Source of the DNA: Ignavibacteriota bacterium
GTDB taxonomy: Bacteria > Bacteroidota > Ignavibacteria > Tepidaquicellales > Tepidaquicellaceae
DNA length: 64,000 nucleotides
Direction of reading: 5' to 3'
Assembly (NCBI GenBank): GCA_016218085.1
Contig: JACREY010000021.1
Location: 62,001 to 126,000, forward strand
Part shown: positions 53,351-63,469 of the stretch, piece by piece
Layout of the letters: each line of letters begins with the position of its first letter
How positions within the stretch are numbered: position 1 is the first letter of the stretch
The notes under the pieces: generated by a model
Databases searched by the model: none
Told to the model about the DNA's origin: nothing
The model's input: the letters and a program-made list of their open reading frames with translations, nothing else
Position numbers and translations under genes: made by a program

Positions 53351-54478
53351 ATGTGGTCAAACATAATAGGTCAGGAGAGAGTAAAAAAAATACTGAAAAA
53401 TATTTATTCCAGCAATAAAATCTCCCACGCATATATATTTTACGGAAAGGAAGGCACCGGAAAGGATGCCACAGCAATAGAATTTGCCAAATTGATAAAT
53501 TGCGAGAATAAAACAGGCGAATCAGAAGCCTGTGATATCTGCACAAGCTGCAGGCAGATAAGCACCTTAAATTCATCTATGTTCAAATTCATCACCGCAC
53601 TTCCTTCCGGAAAAAAAGAAACCTCTGAGGATGATAATCCCGTAAACACTTTGAGAGACGACGATTACGAAATATTCCTGGAGGAATTCGGCAGGAAATC
53701 AAAGGATAATTACTATAAGATAAGCATTCCAAATGCCAATGATATTAAAATAAGCAGCATAAGGCAGATTAAAAAAGAAATCTACCTTACCGGTGAGAGA
53801 GGGAAAAAGAAAATTTTCCTGATATCAAACAGCGACCAGATGAATCCGCAAAGCTCGAACGCATTTCTTAAAATCCTCGAAGAACCGCCGGGAGATGCAC
53901 TTATAATTCTGACTACATCGAGACTGAATGCAATGCTTCCGACTATTACAGGCAGGTGCCAGAAAATAAGGTTCGATGCGATTAAGAAAGAAGACCTTAC
54001 TAAATTTATATTGAATTTCAGAAGTGAATTGAAATTATCCGATGCCGAATTATATGCGGACATTTCAGACGGCAGCATACTGAAATGTAAAAGCATAATC
54101 GATTCATACTTCCTCGAACTCAGGGAGAAGATGATAGAGATGCTGATAGCGCTGGTAACGAATAAAAGCATCACGCTCAGCAATATTATAAATGAAATTG
54201 TCATTACAAAAGACAAGGAGAAGATAAGACAGTTTCTGCTTCTGATAATTATCTGGTTCAGGGATGTAATTCTTGTTTCAAGCGGAGAAAAGGAAAACAT
54301 TATCAACAAAGACAAAGCTGAAAGGCTGGAAAAATTTTCAAAGTTATACAAAACCGACAACTACAAGATTATTAATTTCGTGGAGGACAGTTACAAGGAG
54401 CTGGACCAGAATTTAAACATAGAACTGCTTCTGATGAATCTGGTATTCAGAATCAAATCGGAATTCAGAACTTTATAA
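53351..54478 (+). CDS. holB: DNA polymerase III delta-prime subunit
   Basis: The 375-residue AAA+ clamp-loader protein shows NIIGQERVKKILKNI, the P loop FYGKEGTGKDATAIEFA (about 31-48), a zinc cysteine set (NCENKTGESEACDICTSC), NAFLKILEEPPGDALIILTT, and ITGRCQKIRF (SRC-like box). Its P loop GKEGTGKD departs from the usual GxxGxGKT in the last base. The short C-terminal part favours delta-prime over DnaX. It overlaps the convergent Big_5 lipoprotein gene by 14 bases. Confidence 0.9.
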   Translation: MWSNIIGQERVKKILKNIYSSNKISHAYIFYGKEGTGKDATAIEFAKLINCENKTGESEACDICTSCRQISTLNSSMFKFITALPSGKKETSEDDNPVNTLRDDDYEIFLEEFGRKSKDNYYKISIPNANDIKISSIRQIKKEIYLTGERGKKKIFLISNSDQMNPQSSNAFLKILEEPPGDALIILTTSRLNAMLPTITGRCQKIRFDAIKKEDLTKFILNFRSELKLSDAELYADISDGSILKCKSIIDSYFLELREKMIEMLIALVTNKSITLSNIINEIVITKDKEKIRQFLLLIIIWFRDVILVSSGEKENIINKDKAERLEKFSKLYKTDNYKIINFVEDSYKELDQNLNIELLLMNLVFRIKSEFRTL

Positions 54479-55868
54479 AAACATTTTCAATTTTCCAGCC
54501 GCCCTTAAGATTCAGCACAGGCTCTAAAATCATAAACTTCTCCGAAGGCCTGAAGGGATAAGAGTTTCCGTAGTCACAGGTTTTATTTTTATCCGAATCG
54601 ACATATGAAAACAAAATATATTTTCCTTCGGGAATTTTCTTAAAAGCAAATAGTGAATCGCCCTCAAGCTGCTTTGAATAGAATGCAGTACTTATATCCT
54701 GGTTATAAATCTTTACAAACACAGGTCCCCGTGTCAAAGTTTCTGATGAAACCCTGCCGGAAACACTGCCCGATTTTCTCTCGTCGGCAACACTGAAAAA
54801 TATTTCATTAAAATATTTCATACCCTTAAAGTCGGCTGTCATTTTCAAAGAAGATGAATATTTCAGTTCTTCGGTCGGAGTCAATTCCAGAACGGAGTCG
54901 GAAGCCCAGTTATAGAGAAGCCTGTAGCTTTTTGCGCCCGAGGTATCCGTAAGCCTTAAATTCTCAGCTATATCGAAGCGGGACAATTTATTATTCTTAA
55001 AGTAAAAGACAAATCTTGAATCCACAGGGATATTGACCGCTTTATTCCTGAATGATGAATACATAAATGAGACAGTATCTGCAGGTAAGAGAGTCTGTAT
55101 GAATTTATCGGCAAAAATAAAATTGTCTTCCGGAATATAGTCTTTAAACAGAAAATTTGCATTATAGGTTGATACAGTATCTTCAACTTTAATATCCCCG
55201 TTAAGAACTGAAATTTCATCAGCACCGACATCGTACAGGAGGTTTCTGTTATTATCCTTCAGGGCAAAGAGCCTGAACTTTTCTTTCGGCAGGTGATAAA
55301 ACGAGAACATATTTTCTTCATTCAGCTGAGTAAAGAAATCCGGGAATTTATTATTGGGATTCAACAGCGAGTCGTGCAGTCCCCTATCGACGTAAGCCAA
55401 TATCATAACATTATCGGATTTCTGAGTATATACTTTTCCTGAAATTTTTCCGTTATCAATTGCAGGTCCTGTGGAAAATGCAAACTGTATCGGTGCAGTA
55501 ATTGAGTTATTATGAATATCCTTCAGCCCCTTGCCTATAATAAAAGTATAAGTCGTATTTTTCTGAAGTTTACCGGGGAATTCAATTTCCACGGAAGTTC
55601 CGCTCCAGCTGTAATTCAGTTCACCAGAAGGTTTTGGAGAGATGAATATTGCATCTTTCAGGCTTCTCCTGTCAACATATTCGCTGAAATCAATCGAGAC
55701 CTTATTTCCGCTGTAGTTCAGGGCATTTCTTCCCGGAACGATTTTCAGAATTTTGGGAGGCACGAGGTCATCATCGCCACCTGAGGGAGGAATCTGGTTT
55801 GCGCATCCAAAAACAAAGATCGACGTAAATAGAGGCAGAAGGAATATATTTACGAAAAATCTTTTCAT
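54465..55868 (-). CDS. Lipoprotein with N-terminal Big_5 Ig-like domain
   Basis: The 467-residue protein has a lipoprotein signal (FVFGCANQ), a GGDDDLVPPKILKI segment, and a bacterial Ig-like (Big_5) domain, about 35-130, with ISPKPSGELNYSWSGTSVEI and TTYTFIIGKGLKDIHNN. The following part (about 135-467) has carboxypeptidase-regulatory-like beta repeats (GKISGKVYTQKSDNVMILAY, YHLPKEKFRLFALKDNN, GSVSGRVSSETLTRGPVFVK). Bacteroidota often carry this family as an outer-membrane lipoprotein. Function unknown. It overlaps the kinase gene by 4 bases and follows it on the transcript. Confidence 0.8.
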   Translation of the reverse strand: MKRFFVNIFLLPLFTSIFVFGCANQIPPSGGDDDLVPPKILKIVPGRNALNYSGNKVSIDFSEYVDRRSLKDAIFISPKPSGELNYSWSGTSVEIEFPGKLQKNTTYTFIIGKGLKDIHNNSITAPIQFAFSTGPAIDNGKISGKVYTQKSDNVMILAYVDRGLHDSLLNPNNKFPDFFTQLNEENMFSFYHLPKEKFRLFALKDNNRNLLYDVGADEISVLNGDIKVEDTVSTYNANFLFKDYIPEDNFIFADKFIQTLLPADTVSFMYSSFRNKAVNIPVDSRFVFYFKNNKLSRFDIAENLRLTDTSGAKSYRLLYNWASDSVLELTPTEELKYSSSLKMTADFKGMKYFNEIFFSVADERKSGSVSGRVSSETLTRGPVFVKIYNQDISTAFYSKQLEGDSLFAFKKIPEGKYILFSYVDSDKNKTCDYGNSYPFRPSEKFMILEPVLNLKGGWKIENVFIKF

Positions 55869-58800
55869 TTACTTTTTTCTTTTACGGGAAATTTTAAAGT
55901 CACAGTGGTGCCTTCATCGATTTTGCTTTCGAATGATATTTCTGCTTTCATATCATCGAGTGTTTTTTTCGTGATAGCAAGGCCGAGTCCCATTCCCTGC
56001 GATTTCGTAGAGAAGTTAGGCACGCAGAGTTTCGACAATATCTCCGGTTCTATTCCGCATCCGTTATCGGTTACTTTCACATAAACGAATCCTTCGTGGA
56101 GAAAAGATTTCACTTCAACGGTTCCGTTTTCAGAAATCGCCTGAACGGAATTTTTTATAAGGTTCTGGAATGCCCTGTTCAGTTCCTGCTTGTCGCCATA
56201 AATATCAGGAATATTCGGGGAAAGCGCTTTTACGAAATCCACTTTAGGTTCGAGTGAGTAGAGGGAAATCACATCATCAATAATGAGATTTACATTCAGG
56301 TATTCATAGTTTCTTCTGGGCATTTTTGCGAAGTTTGAAAATTCGGTTGCAATCCTGTTTAGTTTATCAATTTCATTAACAATCAGGTTTTTTGTTTTAT
56401 CGAGCACTTCCTCGAACTCCTCTTTGGAATTATTCTTATAGAGTGAGAACAAATGCTGGATTGCAAGTTTCATAGGAGTAAGAGGATTTTTGATTTCGTG
56501 CGCTACGCGTCTTGCGATATCCCTCCAGGCCGCTTCGCGTTCAGCGCGTTTGAGTTCGTTTCTTGATTTCTCGAGTTCCTTTGTCATATTGTTGAATGAC
56601 TGAACCAGGCTTCCGAGTTCGTCATTGCTTCGCAGTTTTATTTCAATATTGCTTTCGCCTTTGGACAATTTATCGGTTGCATTTTTCAGTTCCATAATCG
56701 GCTTAGAGATTTTCTGTGTAATAAAGCTGACTACGATTAAGAGAATTATTATCACAATAAAATACGAGCCGAAAATGAAAGTAAGTGTTTCCGTAAGTTC
56801 TTCGTTAATTTCCTGCTGGCGGTAAACCGATATGGACGAAATAATCCCTGCAATATTATTCGATTTATCCTTATAGGGCTTGTAGCCGACAAGAAAATCG
56901 AAACCACCGATATCCTTCTGCTTTACGAAGAAATCCTTTTTAAGGAAGATAATATTGTAGAATGCATCATTATCCACACGGCTGTCTATTAGGTCCGCCT
57001 TGAAGAGTTCTTCATTAGTAGAGGCAACCAGCCTGTTCTTCATAAAGAAATTAAAATTCTTTTCGGTTCTTGAAAAATTCTTGTCGAGGATATCTTTCGA
57101 GACGCGCCGCAGGCTATCGAAAGACTTGTATTTGCTGACCGAAATCTTTTCATCTTTAAGACTTTCATTTACGAGGCTTAAATCAGAAATAATCTGGTTT
57201 TGTATTGAAGCATTATTTTTATTTGTAATGTATGTTCTGGTATATATTCCGAGAATAATAATAGGTATGATGGAAACCAGCACGAAAGACACAAACAGCT
57301 TTTCGCTGAAATTAAACTCGATTTTATGAACCTTAAAAAGCAGGAATATGCCGATAATGAGATATATAGCCAGATACACAAGCACGGTGAACACAATATA
57401 TTTCAGGTAGAAGAAGGTTGTCAGGGAAAAGTCATCCCGCTTAAGGCTTACTACATAAATTCTTTCATTATCAGAGCCATTAAAATCCGCAGAAGTATTT
57501 GGAGCGAGTATGTAAAATGATTTATAGGGTTCATTGTTTATATTTTCGAATCTCCAGTATTTGTTTCCGCTGCCCGTTTTCAGAAACTCCCTGAACGGCT
57601 CGAGTGATTTTGTCAGAACGCGGGAGACTTCAGCGTCAGTTGAATTGACTATATCCCCGTTCAGGAACTCCGTAATCACGGGTTTAGCAATAAGCTTGTC
57701 GGTCAGGTTATCGGTTGCATAGCTGCTGAAAATCTTAGAAGAGGTATTCGGCATCAGGTTTTTCGCTTCAGAATGCACAATCATCAAAAGGTAACCGAGG
57801 GTTTTAGCAAACTCTGTATTTTTGAGGGCGCGGCTTTCAACGGGCATTATTCCGATAAAATATTTTCCTTCCGGGTTTTTCAGAATGCTGATATCGCCGA
57901 AAGCCAGCGGAATATTGTAATCCCCGCTGCCTTCCTCGCTGTCGGTTTCCTCATCGGAGCTTAATTCGAAACCTGCCGAATCCGAATCGGGTATATTCAG
58001 CACATACTTACTGCTGAAAAATTTTCTTTTTGCATAGCCAACCACGCTGTCGGTATTCAGTATGTTGGAGTTTATATTAAAATCGCTGATAATTTTCTTC
58101 GATGTATCCAGAACAGCGATTGCGGAATTATAATTCTCAAAATTAAGCTTGCTTTCTTTCCAGAGGTAGAATGCAAGTTTCTGAATCTTGGTTCTGTCGG
58201 CCAGATTATCCTCGATGTTTACATTTGCGGCAAGATTCGTAAGTTCGTTTGAAATAAGATAAACTATTTTATCATCTTCCTGTTCAGAGAGTTCCGTTCC
58301 AAGCAGCTCGGTATATTTTGTTTCCTGCGATTTAGTCTTCTCCAGAAGTATCAGCGGAGAAATTATAATGCAGATAAGTAGCAGTATCGAAAAATTCTTA
58401 ATTGAAAGCAGTACAAAATTCCTTTTAAGCAGGATTGCCCTGTTAAGATAATAGCAGAATATAAAAAGCAGGACAATAATCAGTATTCTCTGAAGATAGA
58501 CCAGTTCAAGGTTATTATAAAAATAATCAACGACCTGATTAATAAGAAGGAATACAGCAAAAAGTATGAAGATGTAATATTTTTTCAGAAATTTATTATA
58601 CTTGAACTGCCGCATCCGCTCGAAGATTACAAGTATTAAAGAGGAATTGAAAAGCAGGTATGAGAGTGTAAATATCAGGATTACCAGCTGGACAAAAAAC
58701 AATCCGGAGCGCGGAATGATATCGCTTTTATCGAGAAATTTAATATTTGAATCGAATATGATAGTCTGGATGATAACGGCATAGATATTCGAGACATAGA

Positions 58801-59974
58801 AGAAAAGAGTTATAAGCAACACTATTGCCCCGATGGAAACAACAAAGTTTACATTATTTTTATCATTGGATTTTATGCTGTCATAAATCCACCTGGCGCT
58901 GAAAAGAGTAAACACAAGCACAAGCAAGGATGTAATGAACAAATCCCCCAGTGATTTCATCATTCCGAATCCGAAAGTGGATGCAAAGAAAGCAGGCGTG
59001 AATATTTCGCTTTCAAAAAGCCCGGACGGGAAGTCGAATATGATAAATACATAACGGAGAACAATAATATATACTCCGAACAGAAAGACTTTTAAAAGAA
59101 GATTCGGAATATTATTCAGCCAGATAACGGTAAGGAGGAAAGTCAGAATTGCAAGAACGAATATAAGGAAGGAAATCACCTTATTCGCATAGCGGTTGAT
59201 ATTTTGTGAATGGGTCGTTTTATCAAAAAGCGGCAAAAGCAGTTTACCTATTGTTTTTCCATCAATGCTGAAAAGGTTTATTTCCTGATTTTCCTTTAAT
59301 TTTACGGAATCGAGTTGAATGAAACCGCTAACCGGATTAGCGGGAATAATTTCAAAAGAAATATTGAAATTTTGATTAATATAATCCGCAAAGGAATTCG
59401 TTTTTACGGTATTATATTTATCGCGGTATTTTGAATTAATCAGTTTAGCTGTAAGCAGTACCCCGCATACCTGAGCTTCATCTTCCAGGCTGTGCACGGG
59501 AGTGAAAACGACTATATAAGTGGAGAAACCGATATCCTTAATAATTGAAAACCTGCTTCCCGAAAATGCTTTCTGGAGCAGAAAATACTCGGGCTCGAGC
59601 TGATTTCCTTGGAAGGCAAGTATATTCAGCCACTTGTCATAGATTTCAAACTGGAAATCGGAGGAAATATTATTTTTATAAATCTCATCGTATAATCTTT
59701 TTATATCACCCTTATCTGTTTGCTTTCTGATTTCGAGGTTGGAAGCGAGGATTTGAGATAAGCCCGAAACGTCATTTTGCACGGAACTGAATACACCGAC
59801 TATATTTTCTTTCCTGAGCTGTTCTTTTTCATTTTCGATGGATGCCCAGTCGTTATCTGCACTTGAAATCACAAAAAGGGAAATCAGTTTAACAACTGCA
59901 ATCCAGAATACAATGAATGCAAGAAACAGGGTAAGCACTTTATTGCGGGAGTTGAATATATTTAATATCTTCAA
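55865..59974 (-). CDS. Very large NtrY-like sensor histidine kinase
   Basis: The 1369-residue protein begins with a membrane helix (~13-33), then a periplasmic sensor (~35-260), seven or more membrane helices (~265-560), a second large periplasmic part (~565-845), two helices (~850-900), a further short periplasmic part, a helix, and HAMP (~1080-1130; KPIMELKNATDKLSKGESN). HisKA follows with REAAWRDIARRVAHEIKNPL, the NtrY-type H box, then HATPase with the N box LNRAFQNLIKNSVQA and the G2 region SKSQGMGLGLAITKK-like. Typical NtrY is about 700-750 residues. No ntrX-type regulator is nearby. It precedes the Big_5 lipoprotein gene. The stimulus is unknown; an envelope signal is a guess. Confidence 0.88.
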   Translation of the reverse strand: MKILNIFNSRNKVLTLFLAFIVFWIAVVKLISLFVISSADNDWASIENEKEQLRKENIVGVFSSVQNDVSGLSQILASNLEIRKQTDKGDIKRLYDEIYKNNISSDFQFEIYDKWLNILAFQGNQLEPEYFLLQKAFSGSRFSIIKDIGFSTYIVVFTPVHSLEDEAQVCGVLLTAKLINSKYRDKYNTVKTNSFADYINQNFNISFEIIPANPVSGFIQLDSVKLKENQEINLFSIDGKTIGKLLLPLFDKTTHSQNINRYANKVISFLIFVLAILTFLLTVIWLNNIPNLLLKVFLFGVYIIVLRYVFIIFDFPSGLFESEIFTPAFFASTFGFGMMKSLGDLFITSLLVLVFTLFSARWIYDSIKSNDKNNVNFVVSIGAIVLLITLFFYVSNIYAVIIQTIIFDSNIKFLDKSDIIPRSGLFFVQLVILIFTLSYLLFNSSLILVIFERMRQFKYNKFLKKYYIFILFAVFLLINQVVDYFYNNLELVYLQRILIIVLLFIFCYYLNRAILLKRNFVLLSIKNFSILLLICIIISPLILLEKTKSQETKYTELLGTELSEQEDDKIVYLISNELTNLAANVNIEDNLADRTKIQKLAFYLWKESKLNFENYNSAIAVLDTSKKIISDFNINSNILNTDSVVGYAKRKFFSSKYVLNIPDSDSAGFELSSDEETDSEEGSGDYNIPLAFGDISILKNPEGKYFIGIMPVESRALKNTEFAKTLGYLLMIVHSEAKNLMPNTSSKIFSSYATDNLTDKLIAKPVITEFLNGDIVNSTDAEVSRVLTKSLEPFREFLKTGSGNKYWRFENINNEPYKSFYILAPNTSADFNGSDNERIYVVSLKRDDFSLTTFFYLKYIVFTVLVYLAIYLIIGIFLLFKVHKIEFNFSEKLFVSFVLVSIIPIIILGIYTRTYITNKNNASIQNQIISDLSLVNESLKDEKISVSKYKSFDSLRRVSKDILDKNFSRTEKNFNFFMKNRLVASTNEELFKADLIDSRVDNDAFYNIIFLKKDFFVKQKDIGGFDFLVGYKPYKDKSNNIAGIISSISVYRQQEINEELTETLTFIFGSYFIVIIILLIVVSFITQKISKPIMELKNATDKLSKGESNIEIKLRSNDELGSLVQSFNNMTKELEKSRNELKRAEREAAWRDIARRVAHEIKNPLTPMKLAIQHLFSLYKNNSKEEFEEVLDKTKNLIVNEIDKLNRIATEFSNFAKMPRRNYEYLNVNLIIDDVISLYSLEPKVDFVKALSPNIPDIYGDKQELNRAFQNLIKNSVQAISENGTVEVKSFLHEGFVYVKVTDNGCGIEPEILSKLCVPNFSTKSQGMGLGLAITKKTLDDMKAEISFESKIDEGTTVTLKFPVKEKSK

Positions 59975-59989
59975 AATTCCGTCAGTAGT

Positions 59990-60451
59990 TTAGTTAAGAC
60001 TAATCTGGTCTATAATCCACTTTTCGTCCTTATATTTCAGGGAAACTGATGCGCTCAGTTCTCTTTTTCCGCTGCCCCTGTCATAGACGTATTTTCCGAG
60101 AGCAAAGGCAAACGTGCTTTTGAAATATGAATGTTTATATTTAAAGGAAACAACTCTGAAGTAATCCATAAAATCGGATAAAATCAGTTCTGCCTGGTTA
60201 GGGCTATAATATCCCTTTTCATTGCTGATAATATTAAGGTAAACCTCAGAACCAAAAAAAGCATTTATCTTGTTCACGTTTTGAGTATTGAAACCCGATG
60301 CAATATCCTTGAAAGTTTTCTTACAGAGGGCATATTTTGCCTTTGTTTTTTCGTCCTTGTATTTTTTATCCTTCCACCAGTCATCCTGAGCGTTCAGGTT
60401 TGCATAAACGATAAAAAACACCGTAATAGTAAGTAAAATCCTGATTTTCAA
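59990..60451 (-). CDS. Secreted DUF4783 protein
   Basis: The 153-residue protein has a signal peptide (1-~21, ANLNAQ) and a DUF4783 pattern with IASGFNTQNVNKINAFFGSEVYLNI, PNQAELILSDFMDYFRV and ELSASVSLKYKDEKWIIDQISL, an NTF2-like cone-shaped fold. The family is specific to Bacteroidota and relatives and has no known function. It starts the run with the large kinase 15 bases downstream, suggesting a shared envelope-related role. Confidence 0.8.
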   Translation of the reverse strand: MKIRILLTITVFFIVYANLNAQDDWWKDKKYKDEKTKAKYALCKKTFKDIASGFNTQNVNKINAFFGSEVYLNIISNEKGYYSPNQAELILSDFMDYFRVVSFKYKHSYFKSTFAFALGKYVYDRGSGKRELSASVSLKYKDEKWIIDQISLN

Positions 60452-60631
60452 ATTGATTCCGTTTTATATTAGATTCTATAAATTAAATAAAAAAGACTGT
60501 TAAATCAATCAAGATATTAAAGTTTTTTAACAGGATTTAATTCCATTCCATTAATATTATCAAAAACGAGGGCGCACTACAAAACAATTTTATTATTATT
60601 GCATTTATAATCTTTTTGTATTATATTGCTT

Positions 60632-60649
60632 TAGTTACATAAGCTACTA
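60632..60649. promoter_or_regulatory. Imperfect 18-bp dyad upstream of the S24 repressor gene (operator candidate)
   Basis: TAGTTACAT and AAGCTACTA form a dyad with six of nine matches, about 27 bases before the repressor start. An autorepressor often binds such a site at its own promoter. No other feature was seen in 60452-60675, which is AT-rich. Confidence 0.25.
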
Positions 60650-60675
60650 TCTCAATTAATTTAATATTTAACAAA

Positions 60676-61317
60676 ATGGATAAAGTTTTATTCAGCGTAA
60701 GGCTGAACGAATTCTGCAAAACCGTTTCACCGACTCAGGTGGATTTTGCAGCAAAGCTCGGGATGAAGCCGCAGACTCTGCAGAAATACCTTAAGGGACA
60801 CAGGCTTCCCCTACCTGACATACTTCACAGGATAAGCAGTTTAGGATGCAACATTAACTGGCTGCTGAACGGTGAAGGAGAGATGCTTAAAAAGCCCGAC
60901 AAACCGGGCGGAAAGACAAAGCCGATTCCCGTTCTAGCCACGGTTGAATGCGGCACACCCGTTTACAACCAGATAAGCGAGGAGGGGGTAAAAATGATGG
61001 AGCTGACGGACACAAATCATTTTACGAATCCGTTTGTTGCTGTAGCACGGGGGGATTCGATGAGGCCGTACATAAATCCCGGAGACTTCCTGCTATGCTC
61101 GGATGACTCGCAGAAAATCAAAGACGGGAGGGCAGTGGTTGTGAATTTCAAAACAATTCCCGAAACTTATTCAAGCAATGCAAAGCTGATAAAATTTCTG
61201 GATGATGACAGGATAATGCTGTACTCAGTGAATACAAAATTTCCTCCGACTGTACACAAGAAGAGCGAGATTTACAAGATATACAAGGTGGTGCGGATTA
61301 TACGTGACGTTAAATAG
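60676..61317 (+). CDS. XRE/S24-family (LexA/CI-like) transcriptional repressor
   Basis: The 213-residue protein has an N-terminal helix-turn-helix (about 15-65, QVDFAAKLGMKPQTLQKYLK) and a C-terminal S24 peptidase domain (about 85-213). The catalytic serine is in ARGDSMRPYINPGD (Ser128), and the lysine is most likely Lys170 in AKLIKF, by position. The self-cleavage site reads VECGTP, that is Cys92-Gly93 in place of the LexA Ala-Gly; UmuD uses Cys-Gly. It could therefore respond to DNA damage through RecA, but no SOS box or partner gene identifies its role. Not a prophage: no phage genes are near. Confidence 0.85.
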   Translation: MDKVLFSVRLNEFCKTVSPTQVDFAAKLGMKPQTLQKYLKGHRLPLPDILHRISSLGCNINWLLNGEGEMLKKPDKPGGKTKPIPVLATVECGTPVYNQISEEGVKMMELTDTNHFTNPFVAVARGDSMRPYINPGDFLLCSDDSQKIKDGRAVVVNFKTIPETYSSNAKLIKFLDDDRIMLYSVNTKFPPTVHKKSEIYKIYKVVRIIRDVK

Positions 61318-61358
61318 AATTATGAATTCTGAATGAAGAATGATGAATGAAGAGCTTA
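61317..61358 (+). repeat. Heptad tandem array starting in the repressor stop codon
   Basis: Six 7-base units (GAATTAT, GAATTCT and four more GA-starting units) begin at the last base of the TAG stop at 61315-61317. Confidence 0.75.
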
Positions 61359-61434
61359 AAAGAAATTAATTTGGTAACAAAGAAGCAAAATTTTCGTATA
61401 AATAAATAATTAACAAATTTTCAAATAATATATT

Positions 61435-63462
61435 ATGATAAAGAAAAATTTATTTCTATTTGCAATTCTTTTTGTTTTATCGGGGATGACATACTCACAG
61501 GAAAAATATTTTATGGAAGAGAATATAGATAAATCAGTAAACCCGGGAGATGATTTTTTCCTTTATGCAAACGGGAATTTTATTAAGCGCAACCCGATAC
61601 CTGCATCGGAATCCGTTTACGGTATATTCAACCTGATTACAGATGATGTATATGAATACCTGAAAAAAATCTGCATAGATGACATGAATGACAACACTGC
61701 TGTAAAGGGAAGCAACACGCAAAAAATCGGCGACTTCTTTTTCAGCGGGATGGATTCTGCCGGAATTGAAAAGCAGGGAGCAGGGCCTCTTAAGAAATGG
61801 ATGGAAAAAATTGACAGGATAAAAGATGTTAAAGACGTTTTAAAAGTTGCGGCAGAGCTGCATACGGCAGGGGTCGGACCGCTTTATATTTTTTATACAA
61901 GCCAGGATGACATGCAGAGCAGTGTGTATAAAGCTTTTCTCTACCAGGGGGGAATCGGCCTGCCAAACAGAGACTACTACTTCAAAGACGATGAAAGGAC
62001 AAAAAACATTCGTGCGAAATATATAAAGCATATAGAAAACCTTTTATTGTTAATCGGATACAAGCCGGATGAAGCAAAAAATGCGGCTAAAGAAATTATG
62101 AAACTGGAAACACAGCTTGCAAAATCATCGAGAAAGCTGGAAGAGCTGCGCGACTCCTATGCGAATTACAACAGGAGGACATTTAAGGAGTTATCGGAAA
62201 TCACGCCTTCCATCAACTGGAGGGAAGTTTTTAATATTTACGGAGTAAAAAAGACTGACACCGTAATTGTGTGCCAGCCGGAATTTTTTGCAGAGCTGGA
62301 AAAGGTCCTGAATGATTACGATATAGATGTATTAAAAGATTACCTGAAATGGAATTTAATCGATGAAACGGCAGGGCTTTTGAGCAATAAATTCAGTGAT
62401 GAGCATTTTGATTTTCACGGAAAAGTGCTTTCAGGCACGACGGAGCAAAGGCCGAGATTCAAAAGGGTTCTGGATAACACTAACGACCTGCTGGGTGAGA
62501 TACTCGGAATGGAATACGTTCGCATTTACTTTTCACCTGAAGACAAGGCAAGGACAAGGCAAATGGTAGATAATGTATTCGACGCTTTTGCAGAGAGAGT
62601 AAGGAATCTGGACTGGATGAGCGAGGAAACAAAGCAGAAAGCACTGTTAAAGCTGGGCACGGTAGACAAGAAAATCGGATACCCCGATAAATGGAAAGAC
62701 TATTCAACACTTGAAATTTCACGCAATTCATATTTAACAAATATATTCAACGCAAGGAACTGGGAATTCAAAAAGAACATTGCAAAGATGGACAAGCCCG
62801 TGGATAAGACCGAATGGCACATGAATCCGCAGACCTGCAATGCTTATTACAGTTCATCCAATAATGAAATCGTATTACCGGTAGCAATAATGACCGTTCC
62901 CGGCAAAAAAATGAGTGAACTCGATGATGCATTTCTTTACGGATACGTTGGAGCGAGTACAATTGGTCACGAACTTACACATGGATTCGATGATGAAGGA
63001 AGGAATTACGATGCAGATGGAAATTTAAAAGGTTGGTGGACAGCGGAAGATTCGGCTAAGTTTGTTTCGAAAGCGCAGAAGCTTGTAGAGCAATTCGATA
63101 ATTTTGTAGTTCTTGAGAATATGCACGTAAACGGTAAAGCGACGCTTGGCGAGAACATTGCCGACCTGGCAGGGCTCGTACTGGGATTTGAAGCTTTGAA
63201 AAAAACGAAGGAATGGCAGGAGAAAAAAGTGATAGGCGGATTCACTGTCGAGCAGAGATATTTTCTAGGTTATGCTTTTTCGTGGGCAGTATATTACAGG
63301 GATGAGCTGCTTGCACGTAGAATTATGACAGATGTACACTCGCCGCCGTTCCTAAGAATAAACGGACCGATGTCGAATTTAAAGGAATTTTACGAAGCAT
63401 TCGGAGTGAAAGAGGGGGATAAATTATACAGACAAGAAAGTGAAAGGGTGAAAATCTGGTAA
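61435..63462 (+). CDS. M13-family (neprilysin/PepO-like) zinc endopeptidase, exported
   Basis: The 675-residue protein has a signal peptide (1-~21), the M13 N domain (DKSVNPGDDFFLYANGNFIK) and the catalytic domain with IGHELTHGFDDEGRNYDADG (HExxH near 515) and NGKATLGENIADLAGL (third zinc ligand Glu). NAYYSSSNNEIVLPVAIM and the final ...VKIW complete the family pattern. Length matches (about 670-700). It cleaves small peptides in the periplasm or outside. Single-gene unit; a heptad array and tRNA follow. Confidence 0.93.
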   Translation: MIKKNLFLFAILFVLSGMTYSQEKYFMEENIDKSVNPGDDFFLYANGNFIKRNPIPASESVYGIFNLITDDVYEYLKKICIDDMNDNTAVKGSNTQKIGDFFFSGMDSAGIEKQGAGPLKKWMEKIDRIKDVKDVLKVAAELHTAGVGPLYIFYTSQDDMQSSVYKAFLYQGGIGLPNRDYYFKDDERTKNIRAKYIKHIENLLLLIGYKPDEAKNAAKEIMKLETQLAKSSRKLEELRDSYANYNRRTFKELSEITPSINWREVFNIYGVKKTDTVIVCQPEFFAELEKVLNDYDIDVLKDYLKWNLIDETAGLLSNKFSDEHFDFHGKVLSGTTEQRPRFKRVLDNTNDLLGEILGMEYVRIYFSPEDKARTRQMVDNVFDAFAERVRNLDWMSEETKQKALLKLGTVDKKIGYPDKWKDYSTLEISRNSYLTNIFNARNWEFKKNIAKMDKPVDKTEWHMNPQTCNAYYSSSNNEIVLPVAIMTVPGKKMSELDDAFLYGYVGASTIGHELTHGFDDEGRNYDADGNLKGWWTAEDSAKFVSKAQKLVEQFDNFVVLENMHVNGKATLGENIADLAGLVLGFEALKKTKEWQEKKVIGGFTVEQRYFLGYAFSWAVYYRDELLARRIMTDVHSPPFLRINGPMSNLKEFYEAFGVKEGDKLYRQESERVKIW

Positions 63463-63469
63463 AAGAGCA

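Noticed and set aside
53351-54478. DnaX (tau/gamma)
   Set aside because: The protein is too short and lacks the DnaX C-terminal region; the delta-prime reading fits better.
60676-61317. Prophage repressor
   Set aside because: No phage structural, integrase or lysis genes lie nearby. An S24 repressor alone does not show a prophage.
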